Assembly (NCBI RefSeq): GCF_003854275.1
Contig: NZ_QTQP01000033.1
Location: forward strand, 21,682-85,681
Length of the DNA: 64,000 nt
Source of the DNA: Burkholderia sp. Bp8963
GTDB lineage: Bacteria > Pseudomonadota > Gammaproteobacteria > Burkholderiales > Burkholderiaceae
Reading direction: 5' to 3'
Position 1 is the first letter of the stretch; every line of letters starts with the position of its first letter. The notes under the pieces were generated by a model. That model was not told the origin of the DNA. It worked only from the letters and a program-made list of their open reading frames with translations, and did not search any database. Shown piece after piece: positions 16,257 to 24,316 of the stretch. The position numbers and the translations under genes are program-made.

Positions 16257-17813
16257 TCAATCGATGTCTTTTTGCCATGCCGCGAAGAGCCCGCCGCACA
16301 CGGCGACGCCCGCGAGGAAATAGAAGCCGTCGAGCGACGCGAGGAACGATGCCTGCTGCGCCACCATCCGCGCGACCGCCGCGATCGCGAGTGCGTGCGC
16401 GTCGTGCAGCACATGGCCGGCGGCCGCGTAGCTGCGGGTCAGCGTATCGACCGTCTGCTGGAACAGCGGGTCGAACACGTTCGCGCGCTCGACGAGGCGC
16501 GTCTGGTGCACGGCGAGCCGATGCTGTTCGACGATGATCACCGATGCGGTCGCGAACGAGATCGTCAGCTGGCGCACGATGTTCTTGAGCCGGTAGCCGT
16601 GCGTGTACTCGTCGATCGCGAAGATCCGGAACGTCAGGTTCGCGACCGGCAGCACGATGAACAGCAGCAGCAGGCCGCGCAGCAGCAGCGGCAGGATCAG
16701 CGCCGCTTCGCCGACTTGCGGCGTCATGCGCGTCATGTACAGCGCGGCGAACGCGGCGATCACGAAACCCGGCACGATGATCCGTTTCTTGTGCGTGACG
16801 AGCTTCGCGTAGCGCAGGTACGCGAACAGCGCGGTGGCGGAGATCAGCGACATCGTGCCGACGAGGCGCCCGGCGTTCTCGACCGGGTAGCCGAGGCCCG
16901 TCTCGAGGAAGCGGGAAGTCAGGTAGCTGAAGCCGGTCGACTCGTAGTAATAGAACATGTAGAGCAGCAGCCCGACCTGGAAGGTCCGCTCGCGGAACGC
17001 GTGCAGGCGCACGAGCGGTGTCGGGTGGTGCCACTGGTGATGCGCGAACCACGCGAGCGCGCCGAGGCCCGCCGCCGTCAGCAGGATCAGCATCGGCGAG
17101 CCGCTGAAGAGCTGGTAGCGCACCTGCTGCATCACGATCTGCAGCGCACCCTGCGCGAGCGCGAACACGACATACGGCCAGAAGTGCCCGGTGCCGCGTT
17201 CGTCGTCGGGCGTGTTGCCGGTGTCGGGCAGCGTGAGCAGTGCGAGCGCCGCGAACGCGATGCCGGCGGGTGCCGTGCACGCGAACAGCGCGCGCCAGGT
17301 CGAGTGCGCAACGAGCAGGCCGCCGACGATCGGCGCGAGTGCGCTGCCGAGCAGGATCATGATCAGGAATGCGCGCGTCGCGGGCGGCCGCTGCTGCGGC
17401 GTGAAGCTGACCTGGATCAGGATCCGGCACGCGCCCATCATCGGGCCGATGAAGTAGCCCTGGAAGCCGCGTGCGAACGCGAGCTGCAGCGACGTGTCGG
17501 CGAGCGCGGCGGCGATCGCGCCGAACGAGAACATCAGCATGCAGCCGGCGACATAGCGGCGATGCCCGAGGCGGTCGATCCACCATTGCTGCTGCAGGAT
17601 GCCGAGCACGGCCGTGACCGCGTACGCGCTCGACGACCACACGAGCTCGTCTGGCGATGCATTGATCCCGCCCGCGATGTAGCTCGCGAAAAACGAAAAC
17701 GTCGCGTTGTCGAAATAATCGATGCCGGTGACGAGCGCGAGCGCCCACGGGAACAGGTCGGCGCGCAGGTTCGCGCGGCTCCACAGTGGCGGGCGGCCCG
17801 GCGTCGCGTTCAT
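16257..17813 (-). CDS. MFS transporter, DHA2-like (14 TM) efflux pump
   Basis: A 518-residue major-facilitator protein with about fourteen hydrophobic segments. The motif-A region reads WIDRLGHRRYVAG between TM2 and TM3, and ARGFQGYFIGPMMGACRI resembles the EmrB/DHA2 drug-export group. A long C-terminal loop (VDTLTRSYAAAGHVLHDAHALA) before the last helix is also typical of EmrB-like pumps. It overlaps the MerR gene upstream by 4 bp (ATGA), so regulator and pump form an operon. No membrane-fusion partner is adjacent. Substrate unknown. Confidence 0.88.
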   Translation of the reverse strand: MNATPGRPPLWSRANLRADLFPWALALVTGIDYFDNATFSFFASYIAGGINASPDELVWSSSAYAVTAVLGILQQQWWIDRLGHRRYVAGCMLMFSFGAIAAALADTSLQLAFARGFQGYFIGPMMGACRILIQVSFTPQQRPPATRAFLIMILLGSALAPIVGGLLVAHSTWRALFACTAPAGIAFAALALLTLPDTGNTPDDERGTGHFWPYVVFALAQGALQIVMQQVRYQLFSGSPMLILLTAAGLGALAWFAHHQWHHPTPLVRLHAFRERTFQVGLLLYMFYYYESTGFSYLTSRFLETGLGYPVENAGRLVGTMSLISATALFAYLRYAKLVTHKKRIIVPGFVIAAFAALYMTRMTPQVGEAALILPLLLRGLLLLFIVLPVANLTFRIFAIDEYTHGYRLKNIVRQLTISFATASVIIVEQHRLAVHQTRLVERANVFDPLFQQTVDTLTRSYAAAGHVLHDAHALAIAAVARMVAQQASFLASLDGFYFLAGVAVCGGLFAAWQKDID

Positions 17814-18310
17814 GCGCGGCTCTTGCGCGAGCGGCGCTCGCTCGCCTCGGCCCGCCGCTGCGCGATCAGCGTATCGGCGTTTTCGCCGGCGAGACGCCGC
17901 TCGACGTAGTCGATATCGTGCTGCAGCTCCTTGCGCAGCGCGATCGCTTCCTTCAGTTCGCGCTCGACCGCTGCGATGCGCCGGTCGAGCGTATCGATCT
18001 GCGCGGCAAGGCCCGTGCGGATGTCGCGCAGCGACGCGTCCGAATAGCGGCGGCGGCCGTCGCCCGTTTCTTCGAGCGGCCGCTTCAGCATTTCGGTGAT
18101 GCCGTGCAGCGAGAAGCCGAGCGCGCGCAGCCGCAGGATCCGCGCGAAGCGCTCGAGATCGGATTCGTCGTAAAGGCGGTAACGGCCCTCGCTGCGCGAT
18201 GGCGTGACGAGCCCGCGCTCCTCGTAGTACTTCAGCGTGCGCGGCGTGACGCCGAGCCGGGCGGCGGCGTCGCTCACGGTCAGCAGCGGGGTGGGGGCGT
18301 CGGTCGTCAT
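17810..18310 (-). CDS. MerR-family transcriptional regulator of the adjacent MFS pump
   Basis: A 166-residue protein with the helix-turn-helix at residues 10-30 (TVSDAAARLGVTPRTLKYYE), wing GRYRLYDESD, and a long C-terminal helix (TLDRRIAAVERELKEAIALRKEL) for dimerisation. It has no cysteine, arguing against metal or redox sensing. The basic tail (RRAEASERRSRKSRA) overlaps the MFS start by 4 bp. A palindromic operator and a TATAAT box lie just upstream, so autoregulation together with the pump is likely. Confidence 0.88.
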   Translation of the reverse strand: MTTDAPTPLLTVSDAAARLGVTPRTLKYYEERGLVTPSRSEGRYRLYDESDLERFARILRLRALGFSLHGITEMLKRPLEETGDGRRRYSDASLRDIRTGLAAQIDTLDRRIAAVERELKEAIALRKELQHDIDYVERRLAGENADTLIAQRRAEASERRSRKSRA

Positions 18311-18345
18311 CGGGGCGGGGGCTGTGGGTTGGGGCGACGGGATCG

Positions 18346-18373
18346 ATTATAGATCAACGTGTACGTTCACGTT
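18346..18373 (-). promoter_or_regulatory. Promoter and palindromic operator of the MerR-MFS operon
   Basis: On the minus strand a perfect -10 box TATAAT (18346-18351) lies downstream of the inverted repeat AACGTG-N6-CACGTT (18356-18373), which occupies the over-long spacer position used by MerR proteins. A -35-like CTGAAC falls about 19 bp from the -10. The predicted transcript has a leader of about 30 nt before the MerR ATG. Confidence 0.75.
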
Positions 18374-18385
18374 CAGGTTGGCGCG

Positions 18386-18422
18386 AAAAAACGGCCGCCG
18401 GGCGAAACGCGCGGGCGGCCGT
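18386..18422 (-). terminator. Rho-independent terminator of rho
   Basis: Read on the minus strand, ACGGCCGCC pairs with GGCGGCCGT across a 14-nt loop and is followed by TTTTTT (A residues at 18386-18391). It begins 21 bp after the rho stop codon and lies just beyond the MerR promoter region. Confidence 0.85.
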
Positions 18423-18442
18423 CGTATCCGCTACCGGGGCGA

Positions 18443-19705
18443 TCAGCCGCCGCGGCGCATCAGGTCGAAGAACTCGGAATTGCTCTTCGTCTGGCGGATC
18501 TTGTCGAGCAGGAATTCCATCGCCTCGACTTCGTCCATGTCGTGGATGAACTTGCGCAGCACCCAGATCTTTTGCAGGATCTCGGGCTTGATCAGCATCT
18601 CTTCGCGACGCGTGCCGGACTTGTTCAGGTTGATCGACGGATACACGCGCTTTTCCGCGAGGCGGCGCTCGAGGTGCACTTCCATGTTGCCGGTGCCCTT
18701 GAACTCTTCGTAGATCACGTCGTCCATGCGGCTGCCGGTTTCGATCAGCGCGGTGCCGATGATCGTCAGCGAGCCGCCTTCCTCGATGTTGCGCGCCGCG
18801 CCGAAGAAGCGCTTCGGGCGCTGCAGCGCGTTCGCGTCGACACCGCCCGTCAGCACCTTGCCCGACGCCGGGATCACGGTGTTGTATGCGCGCGCGAGAC
18901 GCGTGATCGAGTCGAGCAGGATCACGACGTCGTGCTTCATTTCGACGAGGCGCTTGGCCTTCTCGATCACCATTTCGGCGACCTGCACGTGACGCGTGGC
19001 CGGTTCGTCGAACGTCGACGCGATCACTTCGCCCGCGACCGAGCGCTGCATTTCGGTCACTTCTTCAGGGCGCTCGTCGATCAGCAGCACGAACAGGATC
19101 ACGTCCGGGTGGTTCTGCTTGATCGCGTGCGCGATGTGCTGGAGCATCACGGTCTTGCCGGACTTCGGCGACGCGACGAGCAGGCCGCGCTGGCCCTTGC
19201 CGATCGGCGCGATCATGTCGATGATGCGGCCCGTGACGTTCTCTTCGCCGCGCATTTCGCGTTCGAGCGACAGCGGCTTGTTCGGGTGCAGCGGCGTGAG
19301 GTTCTCGAACATGATCTTGTGTTTCGAGGCCTCGGGCGGCTGCCCGTTGACTTTGTCGACCTTCACCAGCGCGAAGTAGCGCTCGCCGTCCTTCGGCGTG
19401 CGGACTTCGCCTTCGATCGTGTCGCCGGTGTGCAGGTTGAAGCGGCGGATCTGCGACGGGCTGATATAGATGTCGTCGGTGCTCGCGAGGTACGACATTT
19501 CCGGCGAGCGGAGGAAGCCGAAACCGTCCGGCAGCACTTCGAGCGTGCCGTCGCCGAAGATCGTCTCTCCCGTCTTGGCGCGCTTTTTGAGAATGGCGAA
19601 CATCAACTCCTGCTTGCGCAGGCGGTTCGCGTTTTCGATCTCCAGGCCGTTGGCCATTTCGATCAATTCGGACACGTGCAGAGACTTGAGCTCGGATAAA
19701 TGCAT
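18443..19705 (-). CDS. rho: Transcription termination factor Rho
   Basis: A 420-residue hexameric RNA helicase that terminates transcription. The N-terminal helical and cold-shock-like RNA-binding domain is visible (MHLSELKSLHVSEL to about residue 125, including LPDGFGFLRS). The ATPase domain has Walker A ASPKSGKT (179-186), Walker B DVVILLDSITRLAR and the secondary RNA-binding Q/R-loop region. Length equals the proteobacterial norm (about 420). It lies downstream of trxA in the same orientation, a common pairing. The 204-bp interval holds a non-terminator inverted repeat (19857-19884). Confidence 0.98.
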   Translation of the reverse strand: MHLSELKSLHVSELIEMANGLEIENANRLRKQELMFAILKKRAKTGETIFGDGTLEVLPDGFGFLRSPEMSYLASTDDIYISPSQIRRFNLHTGDTIEGEVRTPKDGERYFALVKVDKVNGQPPEASKHKIMFENLTPLHPNKPLSLEREMRGEENVTGRIIDMIAPIGKGQRGLLVASPKSGKTVMLQHIAHAIKQNHPDVILFVLLIDERPEEVTEMQRSVAGEVIASTFDEPATRHVQVAEMVIEKAKRLVEMKHDVVILLDSITRLARAYNTVIPASGKVLTGGVDANALQRPKRFFGAARNIEEGGSLTIIGTALIETGSRMDDVIYEEFKGTGNMEVHLERRLAEKRVYPSINLNKSGTRREEMLIKPEILQKIWVLRKFIHDMDEVEAMEFLLDKIRQTKSNSEFFDLMRRGG

Positions 19706-19856
19706 ACGGAGATCCCGCCAGGGAGGAGAAGCGACGAAAGAAATATGGGAGGAGGGCGAGCGGAAGCGCTCAGAGACTTAAATGCGTCTTGTAGACGTTT
19801 TTTAATTCTAGCATACGCCGATTCGCGCTTGAGCGGCCGATCGGCGGCTTCACGGC

Positions 19857-19884
19857 GGACGTGTTGCCGGTTGACAACACGTCC
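19857..19884 (-). repeat. Perfect 10-bp inverted repeat between trxA and rho
   Basis: GGACGTGTTG (19857-19866) and CAACACGTCC (19875-19884) are exact reverse complements separated by 8 bp. There is no T-run on the minus strand after it, so it is not a classical terminator. It lies 26 bp past the trxA stop. It could protect the trxA 3' end or take part in control of rho, which autoregulates through its leader in other bacteria. Confidence 0.7.
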
Positions 19885-19909
19885 GCGAACTTGCGGGCTG
19901 GTGCCGGTA

Positions 19910-20236
19910 TTACAGGTGGCTGTCCAGGAACGCGGTGAGTTGCGACTTCGACAGCGCGCCGACCTTCTGTGCGGCCGCGGCGCCGTTCTTGAACAGGATC
20001 AGCGTCGGGATGCCGCGCACGCCGAACTTCGCGGGCGTCGCCTGGTTGTCGTCGACGTTGATCTTCGCGATCTGCAGCTTGTCGCCGTAATCCTTCGCGA
20101 CTTCGTCGAGGATCGGGGCAATCATCTTGCACGGGCCGCACCATTCGGCCCAGAAATCGACGAGCACGGGCTTGTCGGATTTGACGACGTCCTGTTCGAA
20201 CGATGCGTCGCTGATGTGTTTGATCTGTTCGCTCAT
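19910..20236 (-). CDS. trxA: Thioredoxin 1
   Basis: A 108-residue thioredoxin with the redox motif W32-C33-G-P-C36 and the cis-proline P77 in RGIPTL. It has no signal peptide, so it is the cytoplasmic disulfide reductase that works with TrxB and supplies ribonucleotide reductase and methionine sulfoxide reductase. Length and layout are those of E. coli TrxA. It precedes rho on the same strand. Confidence 0.97.
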   Translation of the reverse strand: MSEQIKHISDASFEQDVVKSDKPVLVDFWAEWCGPCKMIAPILDEVAKDYGDKLQIAKINVDDNQATPAKFGVRGIPTLILFKNGAAAAQKVGALSKSQLTAFLDSHL

Positions 20237-20571
20237 TTGGTCAATACCTCTTTCGGTTCGGGGACTGCCTGCTTGGCGCCTTGCGGCGCGCCGACGCCCG
20301 GCGGGCTGCCGGCCGCTGCGGCAGGTAGCTCCGCTCTCCGGAACAGAAGGGCGTAAGCGCTGCGTACCGCGGCTCGCGGGTCATTCGGGCGTCATATTAG
20401 CCTAAATTGCTATCTGCTGCGGACGGCGATAGTAGCCGCTATGCAAGTAGGGGTACGACGCGCCGACGACTGTTGCGCGATACAGATGGAGGCCGGCACG
20501 CAAAATACAAGAGGGCGCGCGCGCCGGCAACGCGCGTGTGCCGGTGTCCGCACATTCGTGCGAATAAACGG
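20237..20571. other. Gene-poor spacer between trxA and ffs
   Basis: No coding region with support on either strand. The right part is AT-richer than the neighbourhood and probably carries the minus-strand trxA promoter, but I cannot place its -35 and -10 boxes with confidence. A GC-rich self-complementary stretch (GGGCGCGCGCGCC) is at about 20512-20524. Confidence 0.5.
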
Positions 20572-20604
20572 TCGCATTCGATCGCAAGCGATGATAGAAT
20601 GCGA
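20572..20604. repeat. Nested inverted repeats over the ffs promoter
   Basis: Outer arms TCGCATTC (20572-20579) and GAATGCGA (20597-20604) enclose an inner palindrome ATCGC-AA-GCGAT. The presumptive ffs -10 box TAGAAT (20595-20600) overlaps the right outer arm. The whole element ends 4 bp before the 4.5S RNA start. Confidence 0.75.
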
Positions 20605-20607
20605 CGT

Positions 20608-20703
20608 GACGGGCCTCCTCGCATGGTGGGCCGGTGAACCTGGTCAGGTCGGGAACGAAGCAGCCACAGCCGTTTTCCGCCAGTGCCGAGGGTCGGGCTC
20701 GTC
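20608..20703 (+). ncRNA. ffs: 4.5S RNA of the signal recognition particle
   Basis: About 96 nt. It contains the near-universal SRP domain IV sequence, GGTCAGGTCGGGAACGAAGC and following AGCC (about 20642-20665), which binds Ffh. The ends pair: 5' GACGGGCC with 3' GGGCTCGTC, closing the hairpin. A -10-like TAGAAT lies just upstream and a hairpin with a T-run just downstream. The exact 5' and 3' ends are estimated from the closing stem. Confidence 0.95.
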
Positions 20704-20714
20704 ACCTTCCTTTT

Positions 20715-20738
20715 CGCCCCGTTCGCAGGGCGTTTTTT
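20715..20738 (+). terminator. Terminator of the 4.5S RNA gene
   Basis: CGCCC-cgttcgca-GGGCG followed by TTTTTT, 12 bp beyond the end of the SRP RNA. Confidence 0.8.
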
Positions 20739-20857
20739 GTTTCCGTGTCATTCTTCCCGCGTCTTTCTCCTTTTTCCCGTCGCGTTACCTCTCTGCGTTG
20801 CCTGTTTTCCGCCCGCATTCCGTGCCGTTTCGCGTGTCGGCGCGACGCAGCGTTGCT

Positions 20858-20865
20858 GATACAAT
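20858..20865 (+). promoter_or_regulatory. Extended -10 promoter directly in front of dnaX
   Basis: TGATACAAT (TG plus TACAAT, 20860-20865) ends 6 bp before the dnaX ATG. The expected transcription start, about 7 nt downstream, would coincide with the ATG. There is no Shine-Dalgarno sequence in the ACAATTTCCCG before the start, which fits a leaderless or near-leaderless mRNA. Confidence 0.5.
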
Positions 20866-20871
20866 TTCCCG

Positions 20872-23205
20872 ATGACCTATCAAGTTCTCGCACGCAAGTG
20901 GCGTCCGAAGGATTTCGCTTCGCTCGTCGGCCAGGAGCACGTCGTCAGGGCGCTCACGCACGCGCTCGACGGCGGGCGTTTGCACCACGCGTATCTGTTT
21001 ACCGGTACCCGCGGCGTCGGCAAAACGACGCTGTCGCGGATCTTCGCGAAAGCGCTCAACTGTGAAACCGGCGTCACGTCGCAGCCGTGCGGCGTGTGCC
21101 GCGCGTGCCGCGAGATCGACGAAGGCCGCTTCGTCGATTACGTCGAGATGGATGCCGCGAGCAACCGCGGTGTCGACGAAATGGCCGCGCTGCTCGAGCG
21201 CGCCGTGTACGCGCCCGTCGATGCGCGCTTCAAGGTCTACATGATCGACGAAGTGCACATGCTGACGAACCACGCGTTCAACGCGATGCTGAAGACGCTC
21301 GAGGAGCCGCCGTCGCACGTCAAGTTCATTCTCGCGACGACCGATCCGCAGAAGATTCCCGTCACGGTGCTGTCGCGCTGCCTGCAGTTCAACCTGAAGC
21401 AGATGCCCGCCGGGCATATCGTGTCGCACCTCGAGCACATTCTCGGCGAAGAGCGGATTGCATTCGAGCCGCAGGCGCTGCGCCTGCTCGCGCGCGCCGC
21501 GCAGGGCAGCATGCGCGACGCGCTGTCGCTGACGGACCAGGCGATCGCCTACTCGGCGAACGAGGTGACGGAGTCGGCCGTGTCGGGGATGCTCGGCGCG
21601 CTCGACCAGACCTACATGGTGCGCCTGCTCGACGCGCTCGCGGCCGGCGACGGCCCTGAAGTGCTCGCGATCGCCGACGAGATGTCGCTGCGCAGCCTGT
21701 CGTTCTCGACCGCGCTGCAGGATCTCGCGAGCCTGCTGCACCGGATCGCATGGGCGCAGTTCGCGCCGGGTTCGGTGCTCGACGAATGGCCGGAAGCGGC
21801 CGACCTGCGCCGTTTCGCGGATACGCTGACTCCGGAGCAGGTGCAGCTGTTCTATCAGATCGCGACGGTCGGACGCGCGGAACTGGGCCTTGGGCCGGAT
21901 GAGTACGCGGGCTTCACGATGACGCTGCTGCGGATGCTCGCGTTCGAACCGGCCGCGAGCGCCGGCAGCGCGCCGGTTGGCCAGCCGTCGGCGCCGCGCG
22001 CCGTGCCGGGGCCGCGGGCGGCGATGCCGGTCGCAGCCGCGAAGGCGGCTTCGACGCCGCCGGCCGCCGCCGCGCCTGCTGCTTCACTTGTTCCCGTTGC
22101 TCCCGTTGCTCCCGCGCCGGTGGCGCGGCCGGCCGTTGCGGTGTCGCCGCAACCGGGCGACGATGCAGGCAAGCCGCCTGCCACTGTACCGGCGGCCACG
22201 CCGGACAGCGGCGCGCCGCAAGCCGTTGCCGCAATCGAAGCTGCTGCGAGCGGCGAACCGGTGGCTGTCGCGGCCGTGGTGACCGCTGTCGCAAAGGATG
22301 ACGAACCAGCACCGCAGGCCGAGCCCGCGCCGCGTGCCGAGCCGGCCGAGCGTGCCGAAGCCGCCGCGCGCCCCGCATCGCGCACGGGTGGCGCGGCCGC
22401 TGCGCTCGACGTGCTGCGCAATGCCGGCATGCGCGTGTCGACCGATCGCACGCGCGCTGCCGCTGCCGCGAAGCCGGCTGCCCAGCCGGCCGCCGCAACG
22501 CCTGCCGCGCCGCGCCCGGCCGTGCCGGTGCCGACACCGCGCGCCGCATCCCGCGCGCCGCAGGCCGATACGCGCCAGGCGCCGCCGCCATGGGAAGACA
22601 TTCCGCCGGACGATTACGTGCCGCTCAGCGCGGACGAGATGTTCGGCGGCCCGCCTGACGACGGTTTCGTCCCGGTGTTCGACAGCGGGCCGGACGACGT
22701 GCGCGTTGCACCGAAGCCGGCGGAATCGCGGCCGGCTGCGCCGGTCGACACGCGTGCGCTGCCACCCGCGATCGCGCTCGATCCGATCGGCTTCGACGGC
22801 GAATGGCCGGCGCTCGCCGCGCAACTGCCGCTCAAGGGCGTCGCGTACCAGCTCGCATTCAACAGCGAGCTGACGGCCGTCGACGCGACGACGCTCAAGC
22901 TGTCCGTGCCGGTGCCGCAATACGCGGACGCCGCGCAGGTCGCGAAACTGAAGGCTGCGCTCGCGGATGCGCTCGGCAAACCGGTCGACGTGGCAGTCGA
23001 AGTCGGGCCAGCACGGCGCACCGCGGCGGCGCTCGATGCGGCCGCGCGCGCGGCGCGCCAGCGCGAGGCGGAGCAGGAGATCCATGCGGATCCGTTCGTC
23101 CAGCAGCTCGTGCGCGAGTTCGGCGCGCGCATCGTCGAGGGCTCGGTGCGACCGCTCGCGGACGCCGCCGCGCCCGCGGACGGCGTGCCGCCGACGCTGC
23201 ATTGA
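20872..23205 (+). CDS. dnaX: DNA polymerase III subunits gamma/tau
   Basis: A 777-residue clamp-loader ATPase. Walker A GTRGVGKTT is at 45-53, the zinc-binding cysteines are C64, C73, C76 and C79, the DEVH Walker B is near 126-129, and the SRC motif (LSRCLQF) follows. Residues about 360-575 are a low-complexity Ala/Pro linker and the last part is the tau C-terminal region that contacts polymerase alpha. It loads the beta clamp and couples the polymerases at the fork. I see no A-rich slippery heptamer of the E. coli type, so production of a separate gamma form is uncertain. ybaB and recR follow. Confidence 0.96.
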   Translation: MTYQVLARKWRPKDFASLVGQEHVVRALTHALDGGRLHHAYLFTGTRGVGKTTLSRIFAKALNCETGVTSQPCGVCRACREIDEGRFVDYVEMDAASNRGVDEMAALLERAVYAPVDARFKVYMIDEVHMLTNHAFNAMLKTLEEPPSHVKFILATTDPQKIPVTVLSRCLQFNLKQMPAGHIVSHLEHILGEERIAFEPQALRLLARAAQGSMRDALSLTDQAIAYSANEVTESAVSGMLGALDQTYMVRLLDALAAGDGPEVLAIADEMSLRSLSFSTALQDLASLLHRIAWAQFAPGSVLDEWPEAADLRRFADTLTPEQVQLFYQIATVGRAELGLGPDEYAGFTMTLLRMLAFEPAASAGSAPVGQPSAPRAVPGPRAAMPVAAAKAASTPPAAAAPAASLVPVAPVAPAPVARPAVAVSPQPGDDAGKPPATVPAATPDSGAPQAVAAIEAAASGEPVAVAAVVTAVAKDDEPAPQAEPAPRAEPAERAEAAARPASRTGGAAAALDVLRNAGMRVSTDRTRAAAAAKPAAQPAAATPAAPRPAVPVPTPRAASRAPQADTRQAPPPWEDIPPDDYVPLSADEMFGGPPDDGFVPVFDSGPDDVRVAPKPAESRPAAPVDTRALPPAIALDPIGFDGEWPALAAQLPLKGVAYQLAFNSELTAVDATTLKLSVPVPQYADAAQVAKLKAALADALGKPVDVAVEVGPARRTAAALDAAARAARQREAEQEIHADPFVQQLVREFGARIVEGSVRPLADAAAPADGVPPTLH

Positions 23206-23220
23206 ACTGACGGCGCGTCA

Positions 23221-23240
23221 ACAGGCACAAACAGGCACAA
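23221..23240. repeat. Two tandem copies of ACAGGCACAA
   Basis: An exact 10-bp direct repeat immediately after the dnaX stop codon, upstream of a perfect hairpin (23260-23280). Confidence 0.85.
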
Positions 23241-23259
23241 TTACGCTCACGTACACTGG

Positions 23260-23280
23260 CCGGCACGCGCCGCGTGCCGG
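23260..23280. repeat. Perfect 10-bp inverted repeat between dnaX and ybaB
   Basis: CCGGCACGCG and CGCGTGCCGG are exact reverse complements around a single base. No T-run follows, so it is not a typical terminator. It could attenuate or process the dnaX-ybaB transcript, or act as a protein-binding site. It ends 29 bp before the ybaB start. Confidence 0.7.
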
Positions 23281-23309
23281 CATTCACACGATCAAGAAGG
23301 AGTATTCCC

Positions 23310-23636
23310 ATGTTGAAAGGCAACATCGCCGGACTGATGAAGCAAGCGCAGCAAATGCAGGAAAACATGAAGAAGATGCAGGAGCAGCTTGCGCAGATCG
23401 AGGTCGAAGGGCAATCGGGCGCGGGCCTCGTCAAGGTGACGATGACCTGCCGCAACGAAGTGCGCCGCGTGTCGATCGACCCGAGCCTGCTCGCGGACGA
23501 CAAGGACATGCTCGAGGATCTCGTGGCCGCCGCGTTCAACGACGCCGTGCGCAAGGCCGAAGCGACGTCGCAGGAAAAGATGAGCGGCATGACGTCCGGC
23601 CTGCCGCTGCCGCCGGGCTTCAAGCTGCCGTTCTGA
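23310..23636 (+). CDS. ybaB: YbaB/EbfC nucleoid-associated protein
   Basis: A 108-residue DNA-binding protein of the YbaB/EbfC family, small homodimers that bind DNA and associate with the nucleoid. The N-terminal coiled helix is Met/Gln rich (GLMKQAQQMQENMKKMQEQL) and the C-terminus ends in LPLPPGFKLPF as in the family. The ATG with AAGGAG 9 bp upstream was chosen over an earlier in-frame codon. It sits between dnaX and recR, the usual order. Confidence 0.95.
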   Translation: MLKGNIAGLMKQAQQMQENMKKMQEQLAQIEVEGQSGAGLVKVTMTCRNEVRRVSIDPSLLADDKDMLEDLVAAAFNDAVRKAEATSQEKMSGMTSGLPLPPGFKLPF

Positions 23637-23667
23637 GCGCAGCGCCTGTTTTCGCTTCCGTCGACGC

Positions 23668-24264
23668 ATGAAACAGCCGTCCGCCTTGTCCGCCCTCGTC
23701 GAAGCGCTGCGCGTGCTGCCCGGGGTCGGCCCGAAATCCGCGCAACGCATGGCGTACCACCTGATGCAGCACGATCGGGAGGGCGCGGAGCGGCTCGGCC
23801 GTTCGCTGCTGTTCGCGACCGAGCACCTGCAGCACTGCGAGAAGTGCAATACGTTCACGGAAGCGCAGATCTGCGAGGTCTGCAGCGACACGGAGCGTGA
23901 CCCGACGCTGCTGTGCGTCGTCGAGACGCCCGCCGACCAGATCATGCTCGAGCAGACGATGACCTATCGCGGGCTGTATTTCGTGCTGATGGGGCGGTTG
24001 AGCCCGCTCGACGGCATCGGTCCGAAGGAAATCCATTTCGACCGCCTGGTGCGGCGCGCGTCGGACGGCATCGTCAAGGAGGTCGTGCTCGCGACCAACT
24101 TCACGAACGAAGGCGAGGCCACCGCCCACTATCTCGGCCAGACGCTGAAGGCGCGCGGGCTTGCGGTGACGCGCCTCGCGCGCGGCGTGCCGGTCGGCGG
24201 CGAACTGGAATACGTCGACGCGGGCACGATAGCACGCGCGATGCTCGACCGCCGCACGATGTAA
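23668..24264 (+). CDS. recR: Recombination mediator RecR
   Basis: A 198-residue protein that with RecO and RecF loads RecA at gaps. The N-terminal helix-hairpin-helix (LRVLPGVGPKSAQRMA), the zinc finger C57-x2-C60-x8-C69-x2-C72 and the Toprim domain (about 80-175, VVETPADQIMLEQ) are all present. Length equals E. coli RecR (201). Last gene of the dnaX-ybaB-recR cluster. Confidence 0.97.
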   Translation: MKQPSALSALVEALRVLPGVGPKSAQRMAYHLMQHDREGAERLGRSLLFATEHLQHCEKCNTFTEAQICEVCSDTERDPTLLCVVETPADQIMLEQTMTYRGLYFVLMGRLSPLDGIGPKEIHFDRLVRRASDGIVKEVVLATNFTNEGEATAHYLGQTLKARGLAVTRLARGVPVGGELEYVDAGTIARAMLDRRTM

Positions 24265-24316
24265 CGTTTCGGCCGCCGCCGTGCCGGCGATGCCGTTCCT
24301 CATGCCAGGGAGACAC

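Noticed and set aside
20872..23205. Programmed frameshift producing a gamma form of DnaX
   Set aside because: No A-rich slippery heptamer with downstream stop and hairpin like that of E. coli was seen; the reading frame is simply continuous.
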